Shown here one piece after another: positions 11,137 through 23,237 of a stretch of 64,000 nucleotides of DNA. Source of the stretch: Naganishia liquefaciens (lineage: Eukaryota; Basidiomycota; Tremellomycetes; Filobasidiales; Filobasidiaceae); NCBI GenBank assembly GCA_013423385.1, contig BLZA01000017.1, positions 930,001-994,000 of the forward strand, read 5' to 3'. The notes beneath the pieces were generated by a model. The model had not been told where the DNA came from. It ran no database searches and saw only the letters and a list, made by a program, of their open reading frames with translations. The position numbers were made by a program, and so were the translations under genes. Each line of letters begins with the position of its first letter. The first letter of the stretch is position 1.

Positions 11137-11916
11137 CCTTGAGAACTCGATGGGCACCTACTGCTTAAGGTCGGGGTGATGAATGTCGCAATAAGTCTCG
11201 CGAATCACAAAGCCTGGATTGATACAAACATATCTGAAGATTGAACAAACAAACTGTTGGCGAAAGGACCTTGATAATGCTTGATGGAAGAACCGACACT
11301 ATTTGCTGGCGTTTAGAATCGTTATGACGCGTCGACGAAAGGAAATTCCAAGACATGGCGAAGGTGATTCTCTCCAGCCTTGCTTATAGCGGAATCGATA
11401 CCGCTGGTGATCTTAGGGATCCGGAATCGATATGCAAGTCAGAGACCAGCGAGCATGTTGACTCGAAAATAACTCTAGCCGTAGCCCGGAGCCGGTCCTC
11501 TAGATCCATATTTGTTCGAAGAAGCATATGCCGATAGCCATCACCCGCCATTACACCAGGCCGGTGCGGCTACAAAGATCGATGTATCAGACTCCGGGGC
11601 GTGCCAATGGCGTACTGGCATCGGGCAGACGGGCATGAGAAGGAGAGCTCGAAGATGCGTGCATGAAACGGCTGCGGGTGTCCTGATTTGAACCGTGAAA
11701 CCACGGGCATACAAGTAGGTCCCCGCGCTTTCTGGCCGCGGCTCTGGCCGGGAAGGGCCGGGATTGCCGAGACAATGCCCGATCACTGAAGCCAATGTTC
11801 CCCTATCTTCAGTTTCACGCTGACTCACAAGCAAGCGTCGGTGTCGTCTACCAACCAACAAGGAGATCATTGAGACTCGACCTGGCGTCGCTTGGAGCAG
11901 AATCAATTCGTCTGCC
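11137..11916. promoter_or_regulatory. Divergent promoter between the two AATase paralogues
   Basis: 780 bp separate the start codons of two head-to-head acetyltransferase genes. It holds a CGG-N8-CCG inverted repeat at 11388-11405, an exact 11-bp direct repeat CGGAATCGATA at 11390 and 11422, and an 8-bp direct repeat TCTGGCCG at 11731 and 11743. Such CGG-containing repeats are typical of fungal Zn2Cys6 regulators. No coding sequence was recognised. Confidence 0.55.
11388..11432. promoter_or_regulatory. Candidate Zn2Cys6 operator: inverted repeat plus direct repeat
   Basis: AGCGG-AATCGATA-CCGCT is a perfect inverted repeat with the spacing CGG-N8-CCG. The sequence CGGAATCGATA inside it recurs exactly 32 bp further on, at 11422-11432. 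It lies about 250-300 bp upstream of paralogue 1 and about 485-530 bp upstream of paralogue 2. The regulator is unknown. Confidence 0.45.
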
Positions 11917-13491
11917 ATGGGACAATCCGACGGTATTCGCCTTCGTAGGTCATTAGATAACCCCGTCAAACATAAAGCCAATTGTACTGAAAATATGTGA
12001 GCCAGTCGGCAATTATGAACGATACAGCCTCGCTCGAGATAACACTGGCAACCCACAGCTTATCACGTATGTAGGAACTTATGCACTAGGATCCAAGATC
12101 CCTTTGCCTCAATCGCTCAAGCTACGCGCCGGCAAGCTTATTGGCAAATACCCGTTGCTGAAGGGTTGCATTCTTGACGTAAAGACAACTGTTCCCAAAT
12201 GGAGGTACCGGTCAGATGGTGAAGTGGTATCGGGCTTGGATACACTCGTAAAAGATGAGCACTTGGATAATCAGGTAAGGATCTCGTTCTGGAAGCGCCC
12301 AAAGTTCAAGCTGAGTCATGACGGCTTCAGTCAAGTGTCGAAGACGTTATCGCTCGCGAACTCGACAATAACGAAGAACTACGAGTCAGCGCGAACAACA
12401 CATTCCTATGGCGGATAGTGCGTTACACCACTAGCTCGAGTGATCAGCCTGGATATCTGGCAGTGACGCTCAACCACGTCATCTCGGACGGCAAATCTGG
12501 ACTGGCACTGTTTGACGCTCTCTTGAACGAGACCGCTGATGCCCAAACGTCGAATGAAGCCACGTTTCCGCCATCCCTAGAAAACACCGTGGATACCCGG
12601 CCTGGCTATCGATACATGGCAAATGTCATTTGGACGGAATTGATCGTTCCAAAACTCCCAACATATATTGCTGCATCTGTCAGACAGGCGCCGTGTTGGC
12701 CCGGTCGACCTCCCGCAGTCCGCAACGCTCTTCGATGCTACAAGCACATCATTCTCGACTCCGCCACGACCGCCAGTCTCAAGGCGAACGGAAAACGGCA
12801 TAGAGTAAATACGCTTCACCCGATATTGGAGACGGCGGCCGTCGTGGCGCTCTGGATAACTTTCGGCGCAACTGAAATCGCTCACAACACGCCAATGTCT
12901 GTTCGAGACGTCTCGCGAGGCCATCCCTTGATGACGGGGAACTACGTCAGCAATCTAGAGAACAGGTGCTCGATCCGCGGCGAAGATGACTTTTGGGAGA
13001 AAAGTTGTGCATTTTCGACATGGCTCAAATCGGACGTCGCACAAAGGCAAGCCATCTCGGCAATGGGCATGCTGGCACACATTCCCGACGGTATAAACGA
13101 CTTGGCTCTCGACTCATCAACGCCAACCGGCTGGGAATCGTTCCTCAAGGACAAAATGGCAAGAAGCCCAAGCACATCGCTCGAGGTGTCCAATCTAGGA
13201 TATACCGGGCTTCCACCATGTGTCCAGGGGGTCACCTTTGCACAGACGCCCAGTCCCGCCACTCCCGTCGTTGTCAACGCGGTCGGCACCCCGAATGGCC
13301 TGTCATTACTTGTCTGCTGGAGAGATGGTGCTTATGGACAAGATGGTCTGGACGTCGGAGATTTTGCTCAAGTTTACGAAACCGTGCTCGGGTTCTTGGC
13401 TCAACCCGAGCTAGAAATCGACGAAGCACGAGATATCAGATACCATCCGACCTTCGCCGACATTCGGAGAAAGGCCGGCATTAAACGTTGA
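11917..13491 (+). CDS. Alcohol O-acetyltransferase (AATase)-family protein, paralogue 2
   Basis: Second CoA-dependent acyltransferase of the AATase family. Three exons, 11917-11944, 12006-12274 and 12331-13491, are joined by 61-bp and 56-bp introns and give 485 residues. The 28-nt first exon plus exon 2 encodes MGQSDGIRLLGNYERYSLAR, the family-typical start. The catalytic motif is NHVISDG followed by KSG. The first intron lies at the same place and phase as in paralogue 1, just before the conserved Leu; the second intron is absent from paralogue 1. Read without splicing the gene looks frameshifted, but the splice signals restore one continuous frame. Full-length similarity to its divergent neighbour indicates local duplication. 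Substrate is unknown. Confidence 0.85.
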
Positions 13492-13648
13492 ATGCACCAC
13501 GAATCAGGCTGGAAGATGTGTTGTGATATGGCCTAGATTCTTTCTTTGGCGGGAGCTTACGATCAAAGATCCGCAGAACTCAGATAATTATGTCACTGTT
13601 TCTAGAGTTCACCGATGTTATCAGATTCCGACAAGAACAGTATGACAT

Positions 13649-14846
13649 CTATTGGTCCTTCTTTGTTACACTTGGCCCCGTCGACTTAGAAATCGCCAGC
13701 ATGTATGGCGGCACCTGAAAGCGTAAAGGTTAGCGAAGGAATGGATGCCGCGTGCAGAACCGCAAATCTCACCTGAATGCCAGCCAACGAGTAGACACCA
13801 ACAGCCAGGATCGGCAAGAGGATACCAAAGGAGATCAGCAACGAAGTAATGACAGGCGTGCTCAAGATTTGAGCATGCTCCAGCAAGGGACTTCGAGTGC
13901 CGTTGTTTGTTGTATTGCGGTGGTTCTTGACGAGGTCATAGTATCCATCGGCATTGTCATTAGGATCTGGGTCGGAATGAGTGCCGTTCTTGTGCTTGTT
14001 CTTGTTCTTGTGCTTCAGCGGCTTTGCATCGCCTTCTACCTCGAACTCCTCATCGCCGAACAGATCGGGGAAGACCTCCTCGAGGTATTCCGTGACTTGG
14101 GATTCCTCCTCTTCCGCCTGTTCCAGGACTTCTTCAAGCATCTCCGAAAGGCTTTCCTCCGAAGGAGATACGAGCTGACGCTTGAGATGCGCCGATGCCG
14201 AGTGTGATGGTGTTCCGGTAATGATCACGACGGATGAAGGATGCTCTGCGACAAACGACTTCAACGTGACGAGAGGCGAATCAATGGCTGTAGTCAAGGT
14301 TTGAATCAATTTTCGACTTGATGCAGAGGAATGCCGTGCGTACCTTCTCCTTCAGCGACTCGAATCGTCTGTACAGCCCTTGCCACCTTGTCCCCTGTCT
14401 CGGCGATATCTTGCTCTTCGCATCCCGCCATCCATTGCAACGCCGCTTCCTCCAACGCGTCCGAGTCCGCCTGCTGGACATACGGCACTTTCAATACATC
14501 GGAAGAGCCTTGTTGGATTGTCAACCCGGACCGACGAGTGAACTGGGATAGAAGCGAGTTGTGAAGACCCGATACTTCTACGATGGCGAGGCCGGTCCAG
14601 TCACAGCCGATATTGACCGGACCTGCCGAGATGGCGGAGTACACATCTTGTGCCGAAGAGACCGCGGGTAGGCCGATAGCTCTCGATGTGGCAGGACTGC
14701 GATTTCGAACTCAGGTATGGCCAACAGAGATACAAGGGTAGGACATGGACTTACGGAATGCTGCTCTTAACGACGAGCGGAATCGTACCCTGAAATGCGG
14801 TGGTCAGAGGGAGCGCTGCGATAGCAGCGGCCGCAAGGTGAAGCAT
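13649..14846 (-). CDS. ER membrane protein of the Voa1/Big1/Ac45-like type
   Basis: Four exons (14755-14846, 14344-14696, 13773-14287, 13649-13714) give 341 residues. There is an N-terminal signal peptide (MLHLAAAAIAALPLTTAF), a large lumenal region, one membrane helix near the C terminus (TSLLISFGILLPILAVGVYSL) and a short cytosolic tail ending in VTKKDQ. The layout of signal, lumenal domain, late helix followed by GIQ, and a lysine-bearing tail resembles fungal Voa1 (V-ATPase assembly in the ER) and Big1 (beta-1,6-glucan formation). I cannot tell which of the two it is. A Lys/His/Asn tract, KHKNKNKHKNG, and a Glu-rich stretch lie between lumen and helix. It is divergent from GAA1, 295 bp away. 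Confidence 0.6.
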
Positions 14847-15141
14847 GGCAGCCTTATGTTGTCAAGACAAATGGCAGCCTCGAGCGAGTAGGGTGATATG
14901 TTATCTAGAAGCCTGAACGGAGGTTGACAGCGATGATGCAACTCCTGGATGATGAGGCACGACGGTGATCCGGAAGCGCGAAATTAGGTAAGCCTCTAGG
15001 AACACGGCCCATGTCTCAGATTCGTTTCATCCAACTTCACGACCCATACTTGATACCTGAAACCCATAGAGAAGCTCTGCGATTCGCACCGTCGGCTGAA
15101 CGATACAGCAGTGATCGACAGAATCTGGGAGAGGTCGAAGT

Positions 15142-18022
15142 ATGTGGTCAAGTCTGGGAGCCCGCCTGGGGCGGCGGAGAAAGCCGGGCAACGAGAGCAT
15201 CAATTCGACGGCCGCGTCACACAAGACTTCGCAGCCAAGGTGGAACAACAATACCATTGCCATCTTAGCAGTCTCGCGGGCGGTGAGGCAAAGAAAAATT
15301 CAGGGCAGGATTAGGAACAAGATCGCACCGTCCCTCTCAACAGCCTTACCGATTCTTGGCTTTCTTTGGCTTCTCGCACTACCGCTTGATCGGTGGGGAC
15401 GCAACACGTACTTCGACGAGAATGCGATTCAACCTGGACAGGTAAAGACGTTTTGGGATTGGGGAGACGTCCACTTGGCAGATCAATGGTTGGAGGGCAT
15501 AGAGTCTATCTGGAACAATGGGTGGAATTCCTCGCGGACGCAAGTTGCTATTCCTCTAAATGATCGGCGACTTAACTGATAGTATGGATAGTCGCTCAGA
15601 TTATCTGGTCAACGAGCTCCGCAAACTCAACATCCCCGCAGACACGCAAGAGTATACATATTCCTCCACTCTTCCTGTAAGCATAAATAAAAAGGTCCTG
15701 CACAAGCGTTCTGAATGTTCCTGTGAAGCACCAAAGCGGCATAAATACGTACGCCGTGATAGCTCCGCCCAGAGCCTCCGGAACAGAAACGATCATTATC
15801 TCTGCAAATTGGCTATCGCTCTCACATGCGACTAGCTTTGACTCCCCTGGTTCGAATTCTAGCAACATGACGCAAGAAGGGCATATCCGGGACAGCTCCG
15901 ACGTTTCAATGCGTAATCCGAATTTGCGAGGCATTGCAGAGGTCTTGACGTTCGCCGCTTTCCTGCGAGGTATGTCTTATCAGCTCGTATGGAAGTATTG
16001 TTATACGAAAATCTCGCTCACTCGTTCTCAGGCCAGAATCATTGGGCAAAGGAGTTCGTGATCGTTTTTGGAGACGGATACGCCGACGGGCTCGAGGCGT
16101 TCCTTGCTGCTTATCATGGAACACAAAAACGTGGTATGTGAAGTTGACAGCTCTGACCAGCGTACCATCGAACTTGATATGTTTCTTCGCTTTCTTGCCC
16201 TCTATCTGTGCCTCGCATCTTGTGAACAGGTTTGCAGGCAGAAAAGCTCAAACTCGCACCGCAAGGCGTGGTCTGGAATGCCCTGAACGTCGACTATCCA
16301 GGCCATTCATTCTCGCATCTTGGAATATATTATGGTGAGTCTATATTCAAAGCTTAGACTGTACTGGCAGAACGTCAAACAATGCTGATGATTGGCCACA
16401 GAAAATGTCAACGGTGCTTTGCCAAATCAGGACCTCATCAATACTGTAACTCATGTCGCCCAGTGGACTGCAGGCGTACCGGTACGGTTGCATTCTCTGT
16501 CTGCAGAGTGAGTTGGTAGATAGGCAAAAGCTCGTGCGATTCTCGTTGACTTTATTTGTAGCCTGGAACCCGTGATCTGTCCAACGTGGTTACCGAGAGC
16601 TGGATGCGAGATGCTACAACGACATGAGGTCCAGGAATACGTCCGCGGAGCCAAGCACTTACTGCAGCACTCCAAGTATGCAGCGCTTGGACGCATGAGC
16701 GGCTCCCATGGCGTATTCGCTAGGTAAGGTGTCTTGAGCTACTTGAGGCACTGTAGCAAATATCGAACGTGGGACTAATCTAGGATTATCATTCTAGATA
16801 TCGCATTGATGCGGTAACTCTCTTCGCTGAGCCGGCTAGCGGGCCACATGGATTTCACGCTCTTGGCATGTGAGTCAGGTTTTTCGTCTTTGTTCAGACT
16901 TACTGACAGAGGTCAACTTGCTGCTCAAAAGCGTGATGGAGTCCACTTTGCGATCCATGAACAACCTTCTAGAACGTCTTCACGCTTCATTCTTCTTCTA
17001 CCTCCTGCCTCATCCAGGATGGTTCCACAAAATTGGGTCTTTCCTGCCTGCCGCCATCTGCATAGGCGCCGGACTAACCATCAGAGGCTTAAGGCTTTGG
17101 GTCGACGCAGGTTGGGAGGCAGTGGGCGCATCCGATGCTTCGAAATGTCGTTGGGTACGCAGGAATCGACAAATCCATATCAGCGTGACCATTATTGCAG
17201 CATCTTTAATGATCTCATGGTGCACTTACCGATTGCGAGAGTTTCTGATTATGGTAGGCGCACCACGATCGCTCGAAAAGCACATCGACCTCTGATTCCC
17301 TTCGACTGCAGCGCTCAGCTACACCAGCTTGGCTGTCTCGTGTAGCTGATACCATGCTCAACTTGCTACCATCTCTACTTGCGTATGCTATCGGTCGCAG
17401 CAGACTCTCCGAAGGGCAAAAAGTTCCAGAAGCGGCGTTTCAAACCCGGGTTGTTATACTCACAACGGCCTCGTTGGCAACTATCACCTCGGGCGCTTTC
17501 ATCTCCGCCGTGGCGATGACAAACTTCCCTCAAGCTATCTTCTTCGGATGTTTGCTATTTTTTACCCTGGAGATTGGGATGTGGTGGACTCTGCACCGCG
17601 CAACATCGCAAAACCGAAGTACAACCTTCCTAGGGGCATCTGTGCTGTCTCTGGCAGCAATCGCATTCTCGGCATACTACTCGCCGGCGTCTTTTACCTG
17701 GGCTTTGACAAGCTTAATGGCGTCCCAGATCTTCGCCGTTTCTCTTGGCAAGTCTCCTCGAATGTATCAAAGCACAACCCTACCGATTCTAGCTTCGATG
17801 ATCATCCTGGAAATCAGCACGCGCCACAGTCTGACAGTCTTTTTGCACCTGATCGCGTCGGTGCTCGGTCAGGTTGAGTCTGAACCGACCCTCGTTCGCA
17901 TGCTGTTCCAGGAGTCTGTGATGTTTGGGAACCGATTTGTAGCTCAGTGGCAGGGATTTGTAACGGCATTGCAGCTTGTAGCAAGAGTCATCCTGCATCT
18001 CCATGTCCAGGGTGATCTATGA
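15142..18022 (+). CDS. GAA1: GPI transamidase subunit GAA1
   Basis: Subunit of the ER GPI-transamidase that attaches GPI anchors to proteins; Gaa1 has an M28-peptidase-like lumenal domain thought to form the bond. An N-terminal helix (TALPILGFLWLLALPL) is followed by the lumenal domain with conserved pieces such as RGIAEVLTFAAFLRG, NHWAKEFVIVFGDGYADGLE, GALPNQDLINTV and RSMNNLLERLHASFFFYLLP, then several C-terminal membrane helices. Many short introns interrupt it. The first (15540-15591) uses a GC-AG pair, which joins the frame as SSRTRSDYL. ATG 15142 is the first in-frame Met of an open frame that runs into the conserved helix. The exact C-terminal exon is uncertain; the open frame ends at 18022. 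Confidence 0.92.
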
Positions 18023-18258
18023 CATTGGTTGCGCCTTGGACGCAGACATCGGAAGCTTGTCTGTCGGTCAACGAGAAATTGCGCCCATAAATGGTTTGTC
18101 GATGTTTTTGGCATCCTGTTTTCATTTGCTACATTTCGTAACGGCGACATTTCTACACGAGCTCGCTAGTTCCCAACAAAGCCCATGGAGACTGGTATAC
18201 GAATGCTGAATTCTCTACCTGCATTCCCCGTTCCGTTCTATCCATCGATGCTTTACGC

Positions 18259-19317
18259 TCAGTGGTGAGCATCAGCCTTGGGCAAATCCTTCTCCAGGAA
18301 TTCCAAGTACTCCTTAGCTCCTCCGGCGACACCCTCCTCAGCGGAAGCGGAAGAAGCGACCTCGGCAGTGGTCGTGGTCGATGCCAAAACGGGCTCAGCG
18401 GCGTCGAACTTGGAGAGCTCGGCGGTAAGGTCCGAAGGCAAAGTGGGAGCCTGGGGAGCGGCAGGAGCGGCGTACGACTTGACGCTGGAGAGGTGGGCGT
18501 CGGCGTTCTATCATGGGAGGGGGGAGGTAGTATCAGTTTTAGGTTCCGATCACAGAGCAGCCACCCATCGATGTTGCAGAAAGCGTGCGTCGGAAGTTTA
18601 TTCCGCTTATCGTCAACTTGTCGCCCATGTGACGCGAAGCCCTGACGCGGTCCCCGCCAGAGATTTCCCGATTCCTGTCGAACATGCTACTCGTCGAAAG
18701 CGAGTCAAAACGAATCGGAACTTACCTTGGGAGCAGGCTTGTACGATCGCAACTGGTTCAAGTAGAGATCCTGGATCAAGTCTGAGAGGGGGTCATGGGT
18801 TAACATCTGCAGCAACAGTCTGCCGAGCAAGGGCAAGGGTGCCTCACCCTTTCGAGCAACCTGAGAGGTTGAGAATGACCTGACGGGAGCAGCGACCGAT
18901 CGTCGTGCCTGTCGTGTGTCGATAAGGGCATCCAGATAAATAGTCGAGGCGGACGACCAAAATCAAGATGTGATTGACGTGCAATGGGAATACGATTGTA
19001 TCGTCCAATAAGGGAGTGGTCGACGTGGTGATGATGGAACACAAACGAATTAACAGGGAGGATAAAAGAGAAGGGTCAACGCAAGTTCCTCGAAAAGGCC
19101 AGATATCCACGTCTGTTCCGCTTTGTCCCCCACTGCGAGCTCATCAGCTCAACCGATCCTCGTCAACATCCTTCCTTCGTCAAATAATCCCTCCTGCTTC
19201 ACCAGGCATCTCCGTTCCACGAGTACTGACGAATGCGCCGAGATTCTGCTGATGCCCGCCGAGTCGGAATTGCGGCGATGAAATCGTACTTACGAAGGTT
19301 CGGAGAACGGATGCCAT
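18259..19317 (-). CDS. ATP14: Mitochondrial F1Fo ATP synthase subunit h (ATP14)
   Basis: Peripheral-stalk subunit of mitochondrial ATP synthase. Four exons (19294-19317, 18848-18908, 18726-18781, 18259-18507) encode 129 residues, the usual size. The presequence MASVLRTF-ARRSVAAPVRSFSTS spans the first intron. The conserved mature start is RKDLIQDLYLNQLRSYKPAPK, followed by NADAHLSSVKSY and an acidic, Ala-rich C-terminal half ending in DLPKADAHH. The first intron is 384 bp, the longest I resolved in the window, and follows an 8-codon exon; the others are about 66 and 218 bp. The gene converges on GAA1. Confidence 0.93.
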
Positions 19318-20644
19318 TATGAAGTGATGTTTCCGGGCAGGTATACTGGAGACAGATGCGAGATGCAATTGATTGAGTTATAGCTCGCGGTCTTCAACCG
19401 TAGATGTCAACGTTGCTTGGTCCCTCACCATCCAACCCCGTCCTCCGAGCGATCCCGGCCTGCGTTTCGCGTTTGAGCTAGCGTTCTGGCGTGACGTGTA
19501 TTTTTTCGCGGAACAGATTCAGTTCTTGGCTGCCAAAGCTGTTGCCATTTCATAGCATCCCTCGCTGAGTTTAGGTGTAGCTTCGTTGAGGCTCATACCT
19601 CCTGTTGGACAGCGCCACGGGCTAACCCATCAAGTGCAACCCCGCCTGTATTTCTAGCCAGCAGCTATGTGAATGCGGCAATCATGAGCCGCCGGTGCTG
19701 TGTCGACGTGACGTCTGTCGAAGATGTTCTTCCGCCTAAAGCTCGCGCGGCATATAGGCGAAAACACGCCGCATAACGCAGAATTGATAAGGGCAGACTG
19801 ACAGAGATACGCGAATCGAACGAATAACAGATGAAGGGTCGTGACAGTGATAGAATATAGTAAATCGATACAACAAACACGAAAGGGAGACTACGTTGAC
19901 GATGAAAATGGCAAAACCGAAATGATACTCCCAAGTCTTTCCCTCTTTCCGCAATGCTCAACGACGTGCAGTAACAGCCCATACCGTCAACCAGTCGGGT
20001 CTCCGCGCATGAGCCAGACGAAGGAGACAATGCGGAAAGAAGGGTCAGACTAGGTAAGAGAACGATCCTTTTGGGTTAACAAGAAGGGACGCGCCGATCG
20101 TTCGATGTCAACACCACCCACTTCAACTCCCTTCCCGGAGGTAGAGAAGCCATGGAGGTTCATCGCGCTGCACGTAAAACCAATGACGGGACTGGAAAAC
20201 GAGACCCGAGAGCCCCGCATCCCCCATCAGTGGCTTTTTCGTTTGTGTCATCATGGTAAAACTGTCAAGAGCGTAGACAGTCAGCCCGTGCGCATGAAGG
20301 CGAGGGTAGGGATGCACTCACAACTTGGAAGTATCATTTGTGTAAAACCATACATCAATATGTACCAGGAGCAGATGCAAAGGCTTTGAACCCATGCAGG
20401 AGAGGGAATGACCGACCGATCGCGCCTGGAACATTTGCGCTTTTGCCCTAGAGCTGCCTGCTGATGTAAGCCAGCTTCATGTGAGTGACTTTGTAAACAA
20501 CCTGGCTCCGGAAAGGGTAGATGATGCATGAGCACCGGGTGCGTGCTCTTCATTGTCATATTCCTCGGGTTGATCGCTAGCCAGAACGACCGTCTCCAAG
20601 CCACAGGCTACGCTCCTGAAACGCAGTCTGAAGCAAAGCTCAGG
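19318..20644. other. Gene-free region upstream of ATP14 and ASK1
   Basis: About 1.3 kb between the start codons of divergent ATP14 and ASK1. Open frames here are short and mutually overlapping. A TGACGTC motif (CRE-like core) lies near 19708. No RNA gene was recognised. Confidence 0.5.
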
Positions 20645-22994
20645 ATGAATCCTCTGCGTAGAGCGCCATTCACGGTGATTGAGGGCGTGAATCCGGATGA
20701 TTCTATCAGGTAATGCTTTCAAGTTTCCCGATCATCATATCGGATTACTGACTCAGATTTACGTCCCAGCGCTCAGATGGAGCAGATAGACCAGCTGAAT
20801 ACTCTACTACTGCAAGAAATCGATGAGAACTTTGCAAAATTTCACCAAATTGTGACGAGTCACGTTTTGCCCGAAGTGAAGCGTTTTGCATTAGCAAGTG
20901 AGCCTACACGAGAAGCTGCGACAGTAAGTTCTGCCCACCCTGTGCTCGCAAGGCTAATGTGAATCCTCTTCCAGTTCTGGCGTTCGTTTTTCGAAAGAGC
21001 GGCGTCTGTCAAGCTAAGCACGCACGGGGAGTTCACCAATACTACCGCCTCGGAGGATGTCTACGGAGATTCTCAGGCCGAAAAGCGCGATCAGGAGGCA
21101 TCTTACTCGCAGGATGCCTACCAATATGAGGATCATGAACAGACTATGGATAGAACGAACCAGGGATATGGATACGACATGACAGCAGACGGCGAAGGCG
21201 AAGGTGCAGAGGATCTCTCTATCACCTCGGAAGACCATTCTTTCCTATATGGCGATCAACCCATGGCCTCATCTACGCCAAGAGCGAGCAAGATAGCAGG
21301 CAAGGGAAACGCAGGAAAAGGACAATCAGTTGGACCAAGATATTCGGATCAATCTTCCGTCACATCCGAGAACGACCATTCTTTCGCCAATCGCCGTCAC
21401 CCTGATGCACAACACGCAGAAGACGACTACTCGATCGATACGATACACGCTTCTGGTCACGTACAGATAGATGATGCACCATCGCCCTTCGAGCACCTAG
21501 ACCGGAGATTACGTGAAGAGTTGGTTTTGGATGATGAAAGGGACAAGTACGAGGCGAATAGCGGTGACGGGGAAGCAGACGAAACGATTACTGGTCGCCA
21601 AGGACACGACGAAGACGCGTACGACGAAGAGCCTTCAGTCATTCTGCGGCTGAGTAGACCGCAATCCCAACCAAAGGTAGTAATGCGAACGGAAGCCACA
21701 CCACGCAGGAGAGTTTTGCAGAGCGAGCGGAATGAAATCGGATCTCCAGGTTGGAATGGCCTCACGGACCTGCGGACAACTCCTCTGAACGTCAAAGTGA
21801 AGCGTGAACTCCCTGCTTCGGGCATTAAATTCGCTGTCAACCCTTCCAGGGCTGGATTTTCTGGCAAGTTACCGACGCAGCATATTCCCATTGCAGGCCC
21901 CGGTCGACCAACGGATCTCACCACAGACTCTATGGAATCGTCTGACTTTGGTATAACGAACATGTCGCCGCCTGTCACTACAAATTTCGGCAACACGATT
22001 ACTCGAAGGAACATAGAAAAGACACCCGCCAAGGAAGCCGTGCGACTTGTGATCGATGATCTCATGCGAGGAATCGGAGAAGGATTCAGTCCAAGTCCAG
22101 TAATGGAGGCGGATGCAGCATTTGCAAAGTATGGCTTCGGAGCGAGCGGATTAGAGGCGGCCGTCAGCAGTGGGACGCCTTCCAAAAGCATGGGTAAACG
22201 AGGACAGATGCTCAGTCAGGTATCCAAGCGAGCTTTTGATCGTCGCGATCTCGACGATCAAGATGTGTCTCTGGGCGACATCACTGCTCGCGGACCGCCC
22301 GGTTCAACAGACGGTATAGACCCAGACGCGTCAACAGTTGGCATGCCTCGCGGATACCGTGAGGCTCCTTCGAACTCGTCGAATACCCACGACGCCCGAA
22401 GCTTCTTAGAGCGCTCTTTCGCCAGTGCGGCGGACGGCAACGATTCGTTGGAGATCGAGCAGGATATGCAATTACCAGAGGGATACGATGATCCCACAAT
22501 ACTTCTCGGCGGAATGCCATACAATCCAAATGCTTCACAAGGGCTGGCTCACTCAACATCCCCAGGAGATCAGCGATTGCAACGCCTTCGTTATCCGCAG
22601 AGAGACCTGCTGGACGGTGAAACGACTGTGGACGCAGACACTTTCCAGAGTGGTATCGGACAACGTGATAATCAGCACACGACGACCCTGAATACTATGA
22701 CAACGAATTCGGACCTTCTCAGATTCTCACCTGCGTCATCCGAGGCCGCAAGCGTTTTTGGCGGCGACAGACAGCGTGGATTCCAGAATCGCGCCGGCGG
22801 CTTTGCGTTGATGGGAGCCGACGATATACATACCTTTCATGGTGGCGTGAGTGCTTTACCGGCGCGATGCTTTGATCAGGCACTGATTATGACTTCAGCG
22901 CTTGGAAGATGCAGGTACCAGCCCCAGGGCGTCGCCATCGTATGCGCTGAGCCGTAAAGGCATCCCGCCTGGCCAGGCAGGCTCACGACAGTGA
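20645..22994 (+). CDS. ASK1: DASH/Dam1 complex subunit Ask1
   Basis: Subunit of the fungal DASH complex, a ring that couples kinetochores to spindle microtubules. Exons 20645-20709, 20770-20923, 20975-22846 and 22899-22994 give 728 residues. The Ask1 core lies near the N terminus: IDQLNTLLLQEIDENFAKFH, HVLPEVKRFA and, after an intron, FWRSFFERAASVKL. The rest is long, hydrophilic and rich in Ser/Asp/Glu with many SP/TP sites, as in other Ask1 proteins that are Cdk substrates. KTPAKEAVRLVIDDLMRGIG is a less disordered island. The last intron is inferred from a GTGAGT donor and TTCAG acceptor in frame; without it the frame would end at 22957. ATG 20645 is preferred over 20528 because the Ask1 core then lies close to the N terminus. 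Confidence 0.88.
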
Positions 22995-23237
22995 TGCACG
23001 AGAGTGACAGATCGATAGCTAGTCTACAGTGTTCATTCGTTTCATTCGGTACCAGAGATCGGAAAATATCTGTATCTCTCCGCATGGCAACATATGAAGT
23101 CGTACAATGGAAGACGGATGAACAGGATCCCAGTGCGAGACTTGTACAGGCTGGTTGACGGAAGACTAGGTGTAGCTGGCGGTTACCATATCGACAAGAC
23201 CTCGACAGAGTCTAATTCTAGGTGGAGGCGATCAATG

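Noticed and set aside
11670-11730. tRNA-like GGTTCAAATC segment on the minus strand
   Set aside because: The T-loop-like sequence is not flanked by pairing arms and no acceptor or D arm could be found.
11541-12056. Minus-strand open frame of 171 codons in the AATase divergent promoter
   Set aside because: It overlaps the first exons of paralogue 2 in antisense, is Cys/Arg-rich without domain features and appears to be chance.
12260-12420. Apparent frameshift making AATase paralogue 2 look like a pseudogene
   Set aside because: A GTAAGG donor and CTTCAG acceptor 56 bp apart remove the offending bases and restore the frame with conserved sequence on both sides.
20528-20644. Upstream ATG extending ASK1 by 39 residues
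   Set aside because: The extension is hydrophobic then low-information and unlike Ask1 proteins, whose core lies near the N terminus; ATG 20645 fits better.
21457-22191. Open frame of 244 codons on the minus strand
   Set aside because: It is antisense to the ASK1 long exon. It has no independent features, and ASK1 is continuous on the plus strand.
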